Source: Coxiellaceae bacterium (GTDB lineage: Bacteria; Pseudomonadota; Gammaproteobacteria; Coxiellales; Coxiellaceae). From it: a stretch of DNA of 64,000 nt. The DNA is taken from positions 1-64,000 of the forward strand of contig JAUXWQ010000019.1 of assembly GCA_030680235.1 (NCBI GenBank). The letters run 5' to 3'. Below, piece after piece: positions 26,918 to 35,461 of this stretch. A program made the translations under genes and the position numbers. The notes under the pieces are model-generated. The model did no database searches and was not told where the DNA came from. It worked only from the letters and a program-made list of their open reading frames with translations. The stretch's first letter is position 1; each line of letters begins with the position of its first letter.

Positions 26918-27533
26918 AAACATGGATAAAATACTTGAAGCGGCTTTATTTTCTGCGCCAGAACCTTTGGCTGTCGATAAATTGGCGGAGTTATTTCCTG
27001 AAGAGAATCGCCCATCGAATGCAGATATTCGTGAAACACTATCACAATTAAAAGCGAGTTATGAAGATCGTGGCGTTGAATTAGTGGAAGTGGCCAGTGG
27101 CTTTCGTTTTCAGGTGCGCATTGCTTATGCGTCTTTTATACAGCGCCTAGAAGAACGCAAACCTGCGCGTTATTCGCGTAGTTTCTTAGAAACACTGGCC
27201 TTAATTGCCTATCGTCAACCCATTACACGCGGTGAAATTGAAGATATTCGCGGTGTTGCTGTAAATCCTGCGGTGATTAAAATTTTACTTGAGCGTGATT
27301 GGATTAAAATTGCAGGTTATCGTGATGTGCCTGGAAAGCCAGCCTTATTGGCAACGACAAAAGCATTTTTGGATTATTTTAATTTGAAAAATTTGTCGCA
27401 ATTGCCTGCGCTATCGGAACTGGTCGATTTCGATTCTTTAGAAAAACAATTAGGGTTTCAGCTGCCTGAGCAATCACCCCAGCCAGAAGCTTCAGAAAAA
27501 AAAATTGAATCGGAATTGTGCGAGCACGCGTGA
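26901..27533 (+). CDS. scpB: Segregation and condensation protein B
   Basis: A 210-residue winged-helix protein that dimerises and binds ScpA. Its motif FLETLALIAYRQPITRGEIEDIRG (seen as FLETLALIAYRQP then TRGEIE) is diagnostic, followed by GYRDVPGKPALLATT. ATG 26901 lies inside scpA with GAGG upstream, and is preferred to the longer frame from 26838, which only overlaps scpA. Its stop overlaps the aroA GTG. Confidence 0.95.
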   Translation: MTTLPENMDKILEAALFSAPEPLAVDKLAELFPEENRPSNADIRETLSQLKASYEDRGVELVEVASGFRFQVRIAYASFIQRLEERKPARYSRSFLETLALIAYRQPITRGEIEDIRGVAVNPAVIKILLERDWIKIAGYRDVPGKPALLATTKAFLDYFNLKNLSQLPALSELVDFDSLEKQLGFQLPEQSPQPEASEKKIESELCEHA

Positions 27534-28834
27534 AATTTCACATTAACCCTGGCGCCCTTATCCAAGGGGATATCACTGTCCCTGGCGATAAGTCTATCTC
27601 ACATCGCGCCATTCTGTTGGCGGCCATTGCAGATCACCCCACTGAAATTTTTAATATTTCACTGGGCACAGATGTGCTTGCCTCAATTGATGCGATGCGA
27701 TCATTAGGGGTTCCTATTTTTCTCGATGCTAAAAAAAAATATGCGCGAGTAGTGGGCGTTGGCTTGCATGGTTTAAAGCCTTCAAAAAAGCCTATTTTTT
27801 GTGGGAACTCTGGCACATTGATGCGATTGCTGACAGGAATTTTATCAGCACAAACCTTTAATTCTGTATTGATGGGCGACGCCTCATTATCAAAACGACC
27901 CATGCTACGTATTGCGGAGCCATTGCGGCTAATGGGTGCGCATATCGAATTATCTGAAAAAAATACTGCGCCCATTAAGATTACAGGAAGCCCATTAAAA
28001 GCCATTGATTACGCATTACCTATTCCAAGTGCGCAAGTTAAATCAACGATTTTATTGGCGGGCTTATACACAAAAGAAAAAACTGTTGTTCGTGAGAAAA
28101 TAAAAACACGAGATCATACTGAACGTATGCTAAATCTCCCCGATATTGCTGGCGCAATATCAACCTCCTTTGAAAAAGGGGGTCTGTGCGCAGCACCGGG
28201 GGGATTTATTCAGATCCCTGGCGATATTTCATCCGCTGCATTCTTTATTGTGCTCGCAACGATTAGCAAAGATTCACACCTTGTGATTCGCGATATTGGA
28301 ATCAATCCATTTCGGATAGGTATTATTACTATTTTAAAATTAATGGGTGCTGATATTGAAATTAAAAATGAACGCAGCTTTGGAAATGAGCCGATAGCGG
28401 ATATTCAAGTAAAATATGCGCCGCTAAAAGGGATAGTAATACCAGAGAGTCATATTGCATCAGCTATTGATGAGTTCCCTATTATTTTTGTAGCAGCTGC
28501 CTATGCTAGTGGAAAAACTATGTTGAGAAATGCTAAAGAATTACGCGTTAAAGAATCGGATCGTATTCATGTCATGGCAGAAAATCTAAAAAAAATGGGG
28601 GTTTTTGTTGAGGAATATGAAGACGGATTATCTATTGAAGGAGCGGACAAGCTTCAAGGGGCGATTTTAGATGCAAAAGAGGATCATCGTATTGCAATGG
28701 CACTTTCTGTTGCCGCACATCTGGCGTTGGAGCCAGTTTCAATAGATAATTGCGATTTTGTAAAAACATCCTTCCCCGATTTTGTGGCAATAGCCAATTC
28801 AATCGGAATGTGTATTGAGGAAAAAATAGTATGA
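27530..28834 (+). CDS. aroA: 3-phosphoshikimate 1-carboxyvinyltransferase (EPSP synthase)
   Basis: This is the sixth step of the shikimate pathway, joining phosphoenolpyruvate to shikimate-3-phosphate. Motifs are VPGDKSISHRAILLA, CGNSGTLMRLLTG, SLSKRPMLRIAEPL and the late ELRVKESDRI. GTG at 27530 overlaps the scpB stop (GTGA) and gives 434 residues; GTG at 27518 is an alternative. The NSGT motif resembles class II enzymes more than the enterobacterial NAGT. It is coupled to cmk by ATGA. Confidence 0.96.
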   Translation: MKFHINPGALIQGDITVPGDKSISHRAILLAAIADHPTEIFNISLGTDVLASIDAMRSLGVPIFLDAKKKYARVVGVGLHGLKPSKKPIFCGNSGTLMRLLTGILSAQTFNSVLMGDASLSKRPMLRIAEPLRLMGAHIELSEKNTAPIKITGSPLKAIDYALPIPSAQVKSTILLAGLYTKEKTVVREKIKTRDHTERMLNLPDIAGAISTSFEKGGLCAAPGGFIQIPGDISSAAFFIVLATISKDSHLVIRDIGINPFRIGIITILKLMGADIEIKNERSFGNEPIADIQVKYAPLKGIVIPESHIASAIDEFPIIFVAAAYASGKTMLRNAKELRVKESDRIHVMAENLKKMGVFVEEYEDGLSIEGADKLQGAILDAKEDHRIAMALSVAAHLALEPVSIDNCDFVKTSFPDFVAIANSIGMCIEEKIV

Positions 28835-29517
28835 CGCCTGTTATTACCATCGATGGCCCATCTGGCAGCGGAAAAGGTACAATTGCACAAAAAATAGCAA
28901 AAAAACTTGGTTGGCATTATTTGGATAGCGGTGCAATTTATCGTGCGGTTGGCTGGAAAGTATTACAGTCTGGGATTGATCCAAACAATCATGACGCGCT
29001 ACGAAACTTAATAAATAACGTTAAAATAGAAATGCAACCTGATGATATTTGGCACGAAGCAAAGATATTTTGCAATAATCAAGAGGTTACGTCCGATATT
29101 AGAAGTGAAGCCTGTGGTCAAATGGCGTCCATTACCTCAGCGATTCCTTTTGTGCGTGAAGCAATGTTGGCTCGTCAGCGCGATATGCGTCAGGAGCCGG
29201 GATTAGTGACGGACGGTCGAGATATGGGAACGATTGTTTTTCCAGAAGCGACCATTAAATTCTTTTTTCTGGCGAGTGTCGAAGAACGTGCAAAAAGGCG
29301 TTATAACCAGTTGATCAACAAAGGGCAACATGCTAATCTGCGCGACATCCGGGACGAATTGCATGTGCGGGATGAGCGGGATGCCAATCGATCGATTGCA
29401 CCCACAAAGCCTGCAGCCGATGCCATTTTAATCGACACCACACATTTAGATGTGAACGGTGTTGTTGAAGTGGTTTGGCAGCATGTGCAACGCATTCTGG
29501 GTAAAGAAGGCGTTTGA
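28831..29517 (+). CDS. cmk: Cytidylate kinase
   Basis: A 228-residue kinase that phosphorylates CMP and dCMP. The P-loop GPSGSGKGT, the substrate region WHYLDSGAIYRAVG and VTDGRDMGTIVFP are typical. The ATG overlaps the aroA stop (28831-28834). It precedes rpsA, an order conserved widely in Proteobacteria. Confidence 0.97.
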   Translation: MTPVITIDGPSGSGKGTIAQKIAKKLGWHYLDSGAIYRAVGWKVLQSGIDPNNHDALRNLINNVKIEMQPDDIWHEAKIFCNNQEVTSDIRSEACGQMASITSAIPFVREAMLARQRDMRQEPGLVTDGRDMGTIVFPEATIKFFFLASVEERAKRRYNQLINKGQHANLRDIRDELHVRDERDANRSIAPTKPAADAILIDTTHLDVNGVVEVVWQHVQRILGKEGV

Positions 29518-29634
29518 TATTTGTAGCGTAGGGTATAGCAAAGAGCGGCCGCGCCAACTACAAATAAAAAACAACATTAACTTTAACCTAATCCCAATTT
29601 CTAGTTGAGATTAGCAATCTTGGATACACCATAC
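29518..29634 (+). promoter_or_regulatory. rpsA leader with possible hairpins
   Basis: The 117-bp cmk-rpsA gap has 7-bp arms TTTGTAG and CTACAAA around a GC-rich loop, and a second stem CTAATC/GATTAG closer to the start. The only ribosome-site candidate before ATG 29635 is weak (TTGGA). In E. coli the rpsA leader also lacks a strong site and folds into hairpins that S1 itself uses for autoregulation. A similar arrangement is inferred here, not shown. Confidence 0.4.
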
Positions 29635-31305
29635 ATGTCAGAACATATTGAAAGTTTTTCCCAGCTATTTGAAGAAAGCATGAAGAGTTTAGATCTTCGC
29701 CAAGGCGCCTTGATTCAAGGTTTGGTCGTTGCGATGGATCATGAATTTATTATTGTTAACGTGGGCATGAAGTCAGAAGGTCCAATCCCAGTTTCTGAGT
29801 TCAGACACGAGGAAGTTAACGTAGGTGACGTTGTTGAGGTCGTTCTTGAATCTCCAGAAAACGGCTTTGGTGAAACGCGCTTATCACATGAAAAAGCAGT
29901 GCGTGCGCGTGCATGGACACAGTTAGAAAGAACATTCGAAGAGCAAGCGATCGTAATTGGTACTATTACAGAGCGCGTAAAAGGCGGTTTCACAGTAGAC
30001 TTAGGTTCTATCCGTGCATTCTTACCAGGCTCATTGGTTGATGTTAAACCGGTTCGTGATCCAGGTTACCTCGAAGGTAAAGAATTAGAATTTAAAGTAA
30101 TTAAAATGGATAAGAAACGTAACAACGTAGTCGTTTCTCGTCGTGCGGTAATGGAAGCGGAATCTCGTGAAGAACGTATGTCTCGTTTGGGCGAATTGCA
30201 AGAAGGTCAAGAAGTGATTGGTGTTGTTAAAAACATCACGGATTACGGCGCATTCGTTGAATTGGGTGGCATCGATGGTCTATTGCATATCACTGACATG
30301 GCTTGGAAACGTGTTAAACATCCAAGTGAATTGTTAACCGTTGGCGAAGAAATCAAAGTTAAGGTCTTGAAATTTGACCGTGAAAAACAACGCGTATCTT
30401 TAGGCTTGAAACAATTGGCAGAAGATCCTTGGATGAATGTTGCAAGACGTTATCCAGTAGGCACACGCTTGGCGGGTAAAGTAACGAATATTACGGACTA
30501 CGGCTGCTTTGTTGAACTGGAAGAAGGCGTTGAAGGTTTGGTCCATATGTCAGAAATGGATTGGACAAACAAAAACGTTCACCCAAGCAAGGTCGTGAAT
30601 TTACAGGAAGAAGTGGAAGTGGTTGTATTGGATATCGATGGCGAACGTCGTCGTATTTCACTTGGTGTGAAACAATGCAGACAAAATCCATGGGAAGAGT
30701 TCTCAAGCACGCATCAAATTGGTGACAAAGTGAAAGGCGCTGTTTGCTCAATTACAGACTTTGGTTTGTTTATTGGTTTATCAGGTGGTATTGATGGCTT
30801 GATTCACTTGTCTGATATTTCTTGGTCAGAAGCGGGTGAAGTAGCTGTGCGTACTTATCAAAAAGGCGATATGGTTGAAGCAGTTATTCTCGCTATCGAT
30901 CCAGAGCGCGAACGTATTTCTTTAGGTATCAAGCAATTGTCTGGCGATCCGCTCGAAGGTCAGTTGCAAGGCTTAGACAAAGATGCTGTCATCAAAGCGA
31001 AAGTTAAAGAAGTATCTGCAAAACAAGCTGTGTTACAATTGACAGAAGAATTGACAGGTATTTTACGTATTGCTGATTACAGCTATGATCGCGTAAAAGA
31101 CTTGCAAGAAGAACTGACTGTTGGCGAAGAAGTTGATGTAAAAGTAATCAACGTAGATCGTAAAACACAACAAGTGTATGTGTCGCACAAGGTGTTGGAA
31201 ACACCACCAAAAGGCGAAACAGGTTCACGCTCTGTCGGTGGTGATGCACCAACGAAAACAACTTTAGGTGATTTGTTAAAAGAACAAATGCAATCTAAAG
31301 AGTAA
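29635..31305 (+). CDS. rpsA: 30S ribosomal protein S1
   Basis: The 556-residue product has six S1 (OB-fold) domains, at about residues 20-90, 105-170, 190-260, 275-345, 362-432 and 447-516. Repeats of [20 protein letters not shown] and HPSELL-type motifs are clear. It binds mRNA leaders on the small subunit. ATG at 29635 ([16 protein letters not shown]) is the conserved start; the upstream TTG-led frame is not needed. Codon use is smoother than in its neighbours, as expected for a highly expressed gene. A miniature element and then a hairpin terminator follow. Confidence 0.98.
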   Translation: MSEHIESFSQLFEESMKSLDLRQGALIQGLVVAMDHEFIIVNVGMKSEGPIPVSEFRHEEVNVGDVVEVVLESPENGFGETRLSHEKAVRARAWTQLERTFEEQAIVIGTITERVKGGFTVDLGSIRAFLPGSLVDVKPVRDPGYLEGKELEFKVIKMDKKRNNVVVSRRAVMEAESREERMSRLGELQEGQEVIGVVKNITDYGAFVELGGIDGLLHITDMAWKRVKHPSELLTVGEEIKVKVLKFDREKQRVSLGLKQLAEDPWMNVARRYPVGTRLAGKVTNITDYGCFVELEEGVEGLVHMSEMDWTNKNVHPSKVVNLQEEVEVVVLDIDGERRRISLGVKQCRQNPWEEFSSTHQIGDKVKGAVCSITDFGLFIGLSGGIDGLIHLSDISWSEAGEVAVRTYQKGDMVEAVILAIDPERERISLGIKQLSGDPLEGQLQGLDKDAVIKAKVKEVSAKQAVLQLTEELTGILRIADYSYDRVKDLQEELTVGEEVDVKVINVDRKTQQVYVSHKVLETPPKGETGSRSVGGDAPTKTTLGDLLKEQMQSKE

Positions 31306-31310
31306 TGTGT

Positions 31311-31483
31311 CAGTAATTCCCCGCGAATGTCTGAAAAACCGCTAATTTTCAGATTGTAGGCGAGGTTGAACGGTAATTTGTTGAAAAAAGCGCAGTGGTC
31401 ATGAAGTCCATGAGCATTTTCGAAACAAATTACCGTTCAAGATTGCCAAAAGATGAAAATTTTTTGTTCATGGGGAATTGCTG
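31311..31483. mobile_element. MITE family A, complete 173-bp copy
   Basis: The ends are CAGTAATTCCC and GGGGAATTGCTG, inside which nested inverted arms (TTGAACGGTAATTTGTT and its complement) enclose a core of about 40 bp. The flanks are GTAATGTGT (31302-31310, overlapping the rpsA stop) and GTAATGCGT (31484-31492), 8 of 9 identical. It inserted between rpsA and its terminator and carries no open frame of note. Confidence 0.9.
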
Positions 31484-31507
31484 GTAATGCGTTGATGTGT
31501 CTGGATA

Positions 31508-31541
31508 GGGATACGATTCAATCGTATCCCTTATTTTTTTG
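31508..31541 (+). terminator. Intrinsic terminator between rpsA and lapA
   Basis: GGGATACGATT pairs perfectly with AATCGTATCCC around a minimal loop, followed by TTATTTTTTT. It is very stable and well formed. The lapA ribosome binding site (GGAGG) starts directly after the T-tract, so lapA must either rely on read-through or have a promoter of its own within the upstream sequence. Confidence 0.85.
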
Positions 31542-31552
31542 GAGGAACTTGT

Positions 31553-31777
31553 ATGCGCTTATTTTTATATCTCCTCTGGATTATCATTGTGCTTATCGGC
31601 ACCGCTTTTGCACTTTTAAATTCGACAATGGTACCGATCAATTATTTCTTTGGAACCAATACCCTTTATTTCCCATTATTACTGTTGCTCATTTTGCTAT
31701 GTGGCGTCTTACTGGGCGTCTTAGCGCTATTACCTACTATTATCAAGTTGAAGATGCGATCGCATGACAGCAAATGA
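31553..31777 (+). CDS. lapA: LapA-family (DUF1049) inner membrane protein
   Basis: A 74-residue protein with two hydrophobic helices (about 3-23 and 40-62) around a short polar loop (NSTMVPINYFFG). This is the lipopolysaccharide assembly protein A domain, formerly YciS. In E. coli LapA works with LapB to control LpxC and lipopolysaccharide supply. GGAGG lies at good spacing before the ATG. No lapB gene follows here; pyrF overlaps its last 14 bases instead. Confidence 0.85.
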   Translation: MRLFLYLLWIIIVLIGTAFALLNSTMVPINYFFGTNTLYFPLLLLLILLCGVLLGVLALLPTIIKLKMRSHDSK

Positions 31778-32477
31778 TCCTAGAGTGATTGTTGCGCTAG
31801 ATTATCCTGATAAAGCATCAGCGATGCACTTTGTTTCAAAAGTATCTCCAGATCTTTGCCGACTGAAAGTCGGGAAGGGCATGTTTACGTATTATGGCCC
31901 TGATTTTGTGCGCGAGCTTACGGCACTTGGATTCACTGTTTTTTTGGATTTAAAGTTTCATGATATTCCCAATACTGTTTTCGATGCTTGCACGGCGGCC
32001 GCAAAATTAGGGGTGTGGATGGTCAATGTCCATATCTCCGGTGGTATTGAAATGATGCGCGCAGCTCGTCGTGCCATTGACATCCCTTCTTCAAAAAACA
32101 AACCGTTGTTAATTGGTGTGACTATATTGACGAGTTTAGATCAGGATGATTTAAGTTCTCTTGGCATTGATGATTCCCTTGAAGATACGGTCCTTCGGCT
32201 TGCAAGAATTGCTAAAACAGCAGGGTTGGATGGTGTGGTGTGTTCTGCTCAAGAAGCAGTTTTGTTGCGTAAAAATCTGGGGGATGATTTCTTATTAATA
32301 ACACCCGGTATTCGCTTATCGTCCGATGACATTGCTGATCAAAAAAGGGTAATGACACCTGGGGCGGCATTTGCTGCGGGGGTGGATTATCTTGTCATGG
32401 GGCGTTCAATTACGGAAGCGAGAAATCCCCGTGAAATTCTATTGTCTCTTCAGACAAGAAAAATCGTAACAGACTAA
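31764..32477 (+). CDS. pyrF: Orotidine 5'-phosphate decarboxylase
   Basis: The last step of UMP synthesis. The 237-residue barrel has ALDYPDKASAM, the catalytic LDLKFHDIPNTV, and the C-terminal phosphate-binding GVDYLVMGRSIT. The ATG lies inside lapA with a 14-bp overlap, so the two are coupled. The rpsA-lapA-pyrF order echoes the enterobacterial rpsA-ihfB-lapA-lapB-pyrF locus with two genes absent. Confidence 0.97.
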   Translation: MTANDPRVIVALDYPDKASAMHFVSKVSPDLCRLKVGKGMFTYYGPDFVRELTALGFTVFLDLKFHDIPNTVFDACTAAAKLGVWMVNVHISGGIEMMRAARRAIDIPSSKNKPLLIGVTILTSLDQDDLSSLGIDDSLEDTVLRLARIAKTAGLDGVVCSAQEAVLLRKNLGDDFLLITPGIRLSSDDIADQKRVMTPGAAFAAGVDYLVMGRSITEARNPREILLSLQTRKIVTD

Positions 32478-32484
32478 ATGCCGC

Positions 32485-33291
32485 TTAGAGCTTACTCTTA
32501 ACCCTCAGATTGCTATCTGGATCAAGCGGGTCAAGCGCATTGCGTTGTGCTCCAGACTTAAAAGAATGCGCTGTATAATTTCCTTTAAGTATCCATAAGC
32601 GGGCAAATAATTTTTCCTTTAATTTTTTCAAACTATCTTGATCTGCCGCCATAATTCCTTTTTTTAGCGTAGCACGGTCTAATACATATCCTTCTTTTGT
32701 TGCACAAACAATACAATAAACCACCTTGGATTTTTGTTGTGTTATTCCTACCCCCACTTTTTTTCTTTTAGCTATTTCTTCATTTGTTTTTTCCAAAATA
32801 AATGATAAATCTGCGGTCGCTAGTTTTTCAAAGGCTAAGTCTAAAGGCGTTTTCCCTTTTAGCATCTGTATTGTTTGAAAATAAATAGCCGCGGCTTCAT
32901 TTGAAAGCCTGTGTTCTTCAATTTCCTGGATTCTGTTATCGTCCGTTAGCGTAAAATAATTTATCTCCAGCATTCTGGGTAAGCATAGTTGCACTTGAAA
33001 ACAACCACTATTTTTATAGTGACAAGTAAAAACGTCCGTTTCTTGAGAAAATCCTGTTATTTCAGGACACATCATCAGCATTTTTTCAGCAGGCGTTACA
33101 ATTAATGCAAACTGGAAAGGTTTTGTCTGCATATTAATTTGATTGCTAGTAATTACCTGAATACCATTTTCTTCGTTTACTAATAAATGAAAGTTATTTG
33201 TTTCTTTTAAACTATTTTCAGCAGCATTTATCTGATGAGCAAGTTGATGCAAAGACGCCATTTTTATATCATAACAACATGATTTTATCAC
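32485..33291 (-). CDS. Unknown 268-residue protein, paralogous to the divergent neighbour
   Basis: No named domain is recognised and no signal peptide or membrane helix is visible. GTG at 33291 has AAGGTG eight bases upstream, which supports it over ATG 33261. A motif near the middle, HRLSNEAAAIYFQTIQMLKG, closely resembles RRLSHEASTIFYATIQTLL at the C-terminus of the divergently transcribed protein at 33562, so the two share a domain. The C-terminal half (VVYCIVCATKEGYVL..., basic tail) is absent from the partner. It is probably a lineage-specific family, and an effector or regulator role is open. Confidence 0.6.
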   Translation of the reverse strand: MIKSCCYDIKMASLHQLAHQINAAENSLKETNNFHLLVNEENGIQVITSNQINMQTKPFQFALIVTPAEKMLMMCPEITGFSQETDVFTCHYKNSGCFQVQLCLPRMLEINYFTLTDDNRIQEIEEHRLSNEAAAIYFQTIQMLKGKTPLDLAFEKLATADLSFILEKTNEEIAKRKKVGVGITQQKSKVVYCIVCATKEGYVLDRATLKKGIMAADQDSLKKLKEKLFARLWILKGNYTAHSFKSGAQRNALDPLDPDSNLRVKSKL

Positions 33292-33402
33292 AGTGCTTTC
33301 ACCTTCAAGATTAAAACTAAACTGTGGTCGTAGTATGCCAACTAAGACTTGTTTTGCAAGTCACTTATGCAAACTCTGTGTGAAAAAAACAATTAAATGA
33401 CA

Positions 33403-33513
33403 GTAACTACTCGCGCCTCGTTGTCTGAATAATGAAAAATGTCGACGTTGAGGTGATTTTTTGTGAAAAAGCGCCCAACAGCGGCGTTTCTTTCTAACGG
33501 AGTGAGTAGTTAC
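33403..33513. mobile_element. MITE family B with 8-bp duplication
   Basis: A 111-bp element has perfect 10-bp inverted ends GTAACTACTC and GAGTAGTTAC, flanked by identical 8-mers AAATGACA at 33395-33402 and 33514-33521. The interior has no open frame. It lies in the shared upstream region of two divergent paralogues and may alter their promoters. The 8-bp duplication distinguishes it from family A. Confidence 0.85.
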
Positions 33514-33561
33514 AAATGACAAAATAAAACCTTAAGCTTTTTTTACTATACTGTTCGAACT

Positions 33562-34581
33562 ATGCCAAAAAAAATACCCGAAAAAACAGACCGCACAAAA
33601 CGGACAGAAATACCTTTTTTTTCCAAGGGGTTGCCGCTCGTTAAAAGAAACCCCCTATCAACAATGGTTCCAAATATTTCAACTCAAAAAAATGAAGCGA
33701 TTTCAGCGACGCTCAAGGGACTTACAGGGGTTGAGCCAGCACAACATACCGTTGAAAAAACACCTGAAGGAAAGCACTTTAAAGTGGGTGAGCAGGGGGT
33801 GTGCGGCGTTACTGCATCAGGTAGCAAGCTAGTTCTTTCGCCAAGCAAGCAGCTTTCAATGACAGTAACCAGCGCGGATGGTACTAATAAAGAGTCTGTC
33901 GTGCTCGCTTTATTGGTTCGAGAAAGAGATTATGTGCCAAAGCAAAAACATCGTTTGTTTTCTTCACTGGAATTGAGTCCATTATCTGACGAAAGCAGTT
34001 TTTCGGTTGTTGCAACACCAGAGACACGGGAATCACAACTGCCTCGCAAAAAATCCAGGAAAGAATCTTCCGCTGTTAAAAACACAGCGAAGGGGATTGT
34101 TTTTGATTATTTTAAAAAATGCGGTGTAAAAATTCCTGATGAAGAAGTTCTGAAAGAAGAGTGGAATTTGTGTCACTTGCTAAGTTATGGCATTGCAATG
34201 AATGCAAAAACGGATAATGGAGACACTTTTAATACCCAGGTATTTAAAAATATTTATTCAGGCACGCGTGTTTTTAATGAAAACATGATGCGCATTGAAA
34301 ATGTTTTATTACAGCTATTAAATGATCATCATGCCAGAAAAATAACTTATTTAGCACTTGCATCGGAATTTGAAGACAGTCACATTTTAGCTACTTTAAC
34401 CTTAAAAATAAACATTGAAGCCATTAATGGTTGTGTCATTACATTAACCTTACCCTTTGATGTCTCGGATGATAGAAGACTATCACACGAAGCATCAACA
34501 ATTTTTTATGCGACCATTCAAACATTATTAAAAACATTTGATGAGCCACAAGCAGATGAAGCCTGTAAAATGCTTTTTTAA
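33562..34581 (+). CDS. Unknown 339-residue protein, paralogue of the divergent gene
   Basis: The first 180 residues are polar, basic and low in predicted structure (many Lys/Ser/Thr, for example PRKKSRKESS). A folded C-terminal part then ends with RRLSHEASTIFYATIQTLLK, the motif shared with the protein at 32485-33291. No ribosome binding site precedes the ATG. A TATACT hexamer ends nine bases before it, so the message may be leaderless. A disordered basic N-terminus plus a lineage-specific domain is reminiscent of secreted effectors, but no secretion signal can be shown from sequence alone. Confidence 0.58.
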   Translation: MPKKIPEKTDRTKRTEIPFFSKGLPLVKRNPLSTMVPNISTQKNEAISATLKGLTGVEPAQHTVEKTPEGKHFKVGEQGVCGVTASGSKLVLSPSKQLSMTVTSADGTNKESVVLALLVRERDYVPKQKHRLFSSLELSPLSDESSFSVVATPETRESQLPRKKSRKESSAVKNTAKGIVFDYFKKCGVKIPDEEVLKEEWNLCHLLSYGIAMNAKTDNGDTFNTQVFKNIYSGTRVFNENMMRIENVLLQLLNDHHARKITYLALASEFEDSHILATLTLKINIEAINGCVITLTLPFDVSDDRRLSHEASTIFYATIQTLLKTFDEPQADEACKMLF

Positions 34582-34587
34582 AAACAC

Positions 34588-34657
34588 CAGCAATTCCCGG
34601 TGAATAAAAAATTTTCATCTTTTGACGATCTTGTCAGACATTCGCCGGGAACTACTG
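34588..34657. mobile_element. MITE family A, 70-bp deletion form, reversed, with perfect 9-bp duplication
   Basis: The ends are CAGCAATTCCC and GGGAACTACTG. Read on the minus strand it is the left tip (to GCGAATGTCTGA) joined directly to the right part (GATCGTCAAAAGATGAAAAT onwards) of the 173-bp form. Identical 9-mers TAAAAACAC flank it at 34579-34587 and 34658-34666. It lies just after the stop of the unknown gene ending at 34581, so the stop codon falls within the duplicated target. Confidence 0.9.
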
Positions 34658-34730
34658 TAAAAACACGGTATTGTTGAAAATTTAAATCCCTATAAAATCC
34701 CTATTTTACTTTAAATAAAAGAGGGGTGTT

Positions 34731-35084
34731 ATGAAACAGTTGTTTTTACCGGTAATAATCGCATTTTTTTTATTGGCGGGGTTTTCTTATGCGGCTGATA
34801 TTACGCCCAATTTAGAAACCAGTAATCGGCAACATCTATCGCATCGTCATGTGCATTTATTTTTAAAAGAACAGCATATGCCACCTGTAGATATTAATCA
34901 TGCCAATGAAAACACGTTATCGACATTAAAAGGTGTTGGACCTAAAAAAGCACAAGCCATTATTACCTATCGCAACTCAAATGGACCTTTTAAAACCATC
35001 GACGATTTAGCGCATGTAAAAGGTATTGGCAAAAAATCCGTTATGCGATTAGAGGCAAATAATCCAGGACGAATCTTGATGTGA
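34731..35084 (+). CDS. comEA: ComEA-like helix-hairpin-helix DNA-binding protein
   Basis: A 117-residue exported protein with a signal peptide to about residue 21 (ending FSYAAD) and a C-terminal pair of helix-hairpin-helix motifs: VDINHANENTLSTLKGVGPK then IDDLAHVKGIGKKS. ComEA proteins bind DNA in the periplasm and ratchet it inward during natural transformation. Length and layout fit the short Gram-negative type. GAGGGGTGTT precedes the ATG. No other competence gene adjoins it, which is usual for comEA in this group. Confidence 0.9.
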   Translation: MKQLFLPVIIAFFLLAGFSYAADITPNLETSNRQHLSHRHVHLFLKEQHMPPVDINHANENTLSTLKGVGPKKAQAIITYRNSNGPFKTIDDLAHVKGIGKKSVMRLEANNPGRILM

Positions 35085-35461
35085 GGAGTAGTCGAGCCGT
35101 AGCGTATGCGCGTCAATTTAAGGACTTTTATTACGAAGATCCATCGGTAGCGTAGCCGGAAGGCTGCGCGTAGATAGCGAGAACGCTGCAAAATTTCCGA
35201 GTACTCTCATTATCTGAATACATATTATTTGTAAGTGCTTTGATGCGAGCGCGAGTGTAACGCGTGTTTGCAGGAAAAGAGCTATTGACCCTGAAAATCG
35301 CTTGCTACGCGCGCGGCTCGCACCGGACAAAAGCAAAGGCGGTGTCCGTGGTTTCTATCGCTTGCTACGCGCGCGGCTCGCACCAAAAAATGCTTACAAA
35401 CAATTGGTGATTAATGGTAAAATAATGACCAATTCTTGAGGAAAAGCCAGGTTCTATAAGC
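35085..35461. other. Gene-free stretch with REP-like repeats
   Basis: This 377-bp space holds a half REP unit (GCGAGCGCGAGTGTAACGCG near 35246) and two identical 28-bp direct repeats at 35297-35324 and 35357-35384, the same 28-mer as at 603-630. Between them is a small hairpin (GGACA...TGTCC). The final 60 bp before the hydrolase gene are AT-rich and may hold its promoter. No coding sequence was seen. Confidence 0.7.

Noticed and set aside
35297-35384. Two 28-bp direct repeats separated by 32 bp, looking like a two-repeat CRISPR array with type I-F spacing
   Set aside because: The same 28-mer occurs at 603-662 with only 4 bp between copies, it belongs to the REP-like repeats of this genome, there is no third unit and no cas gene in the window.
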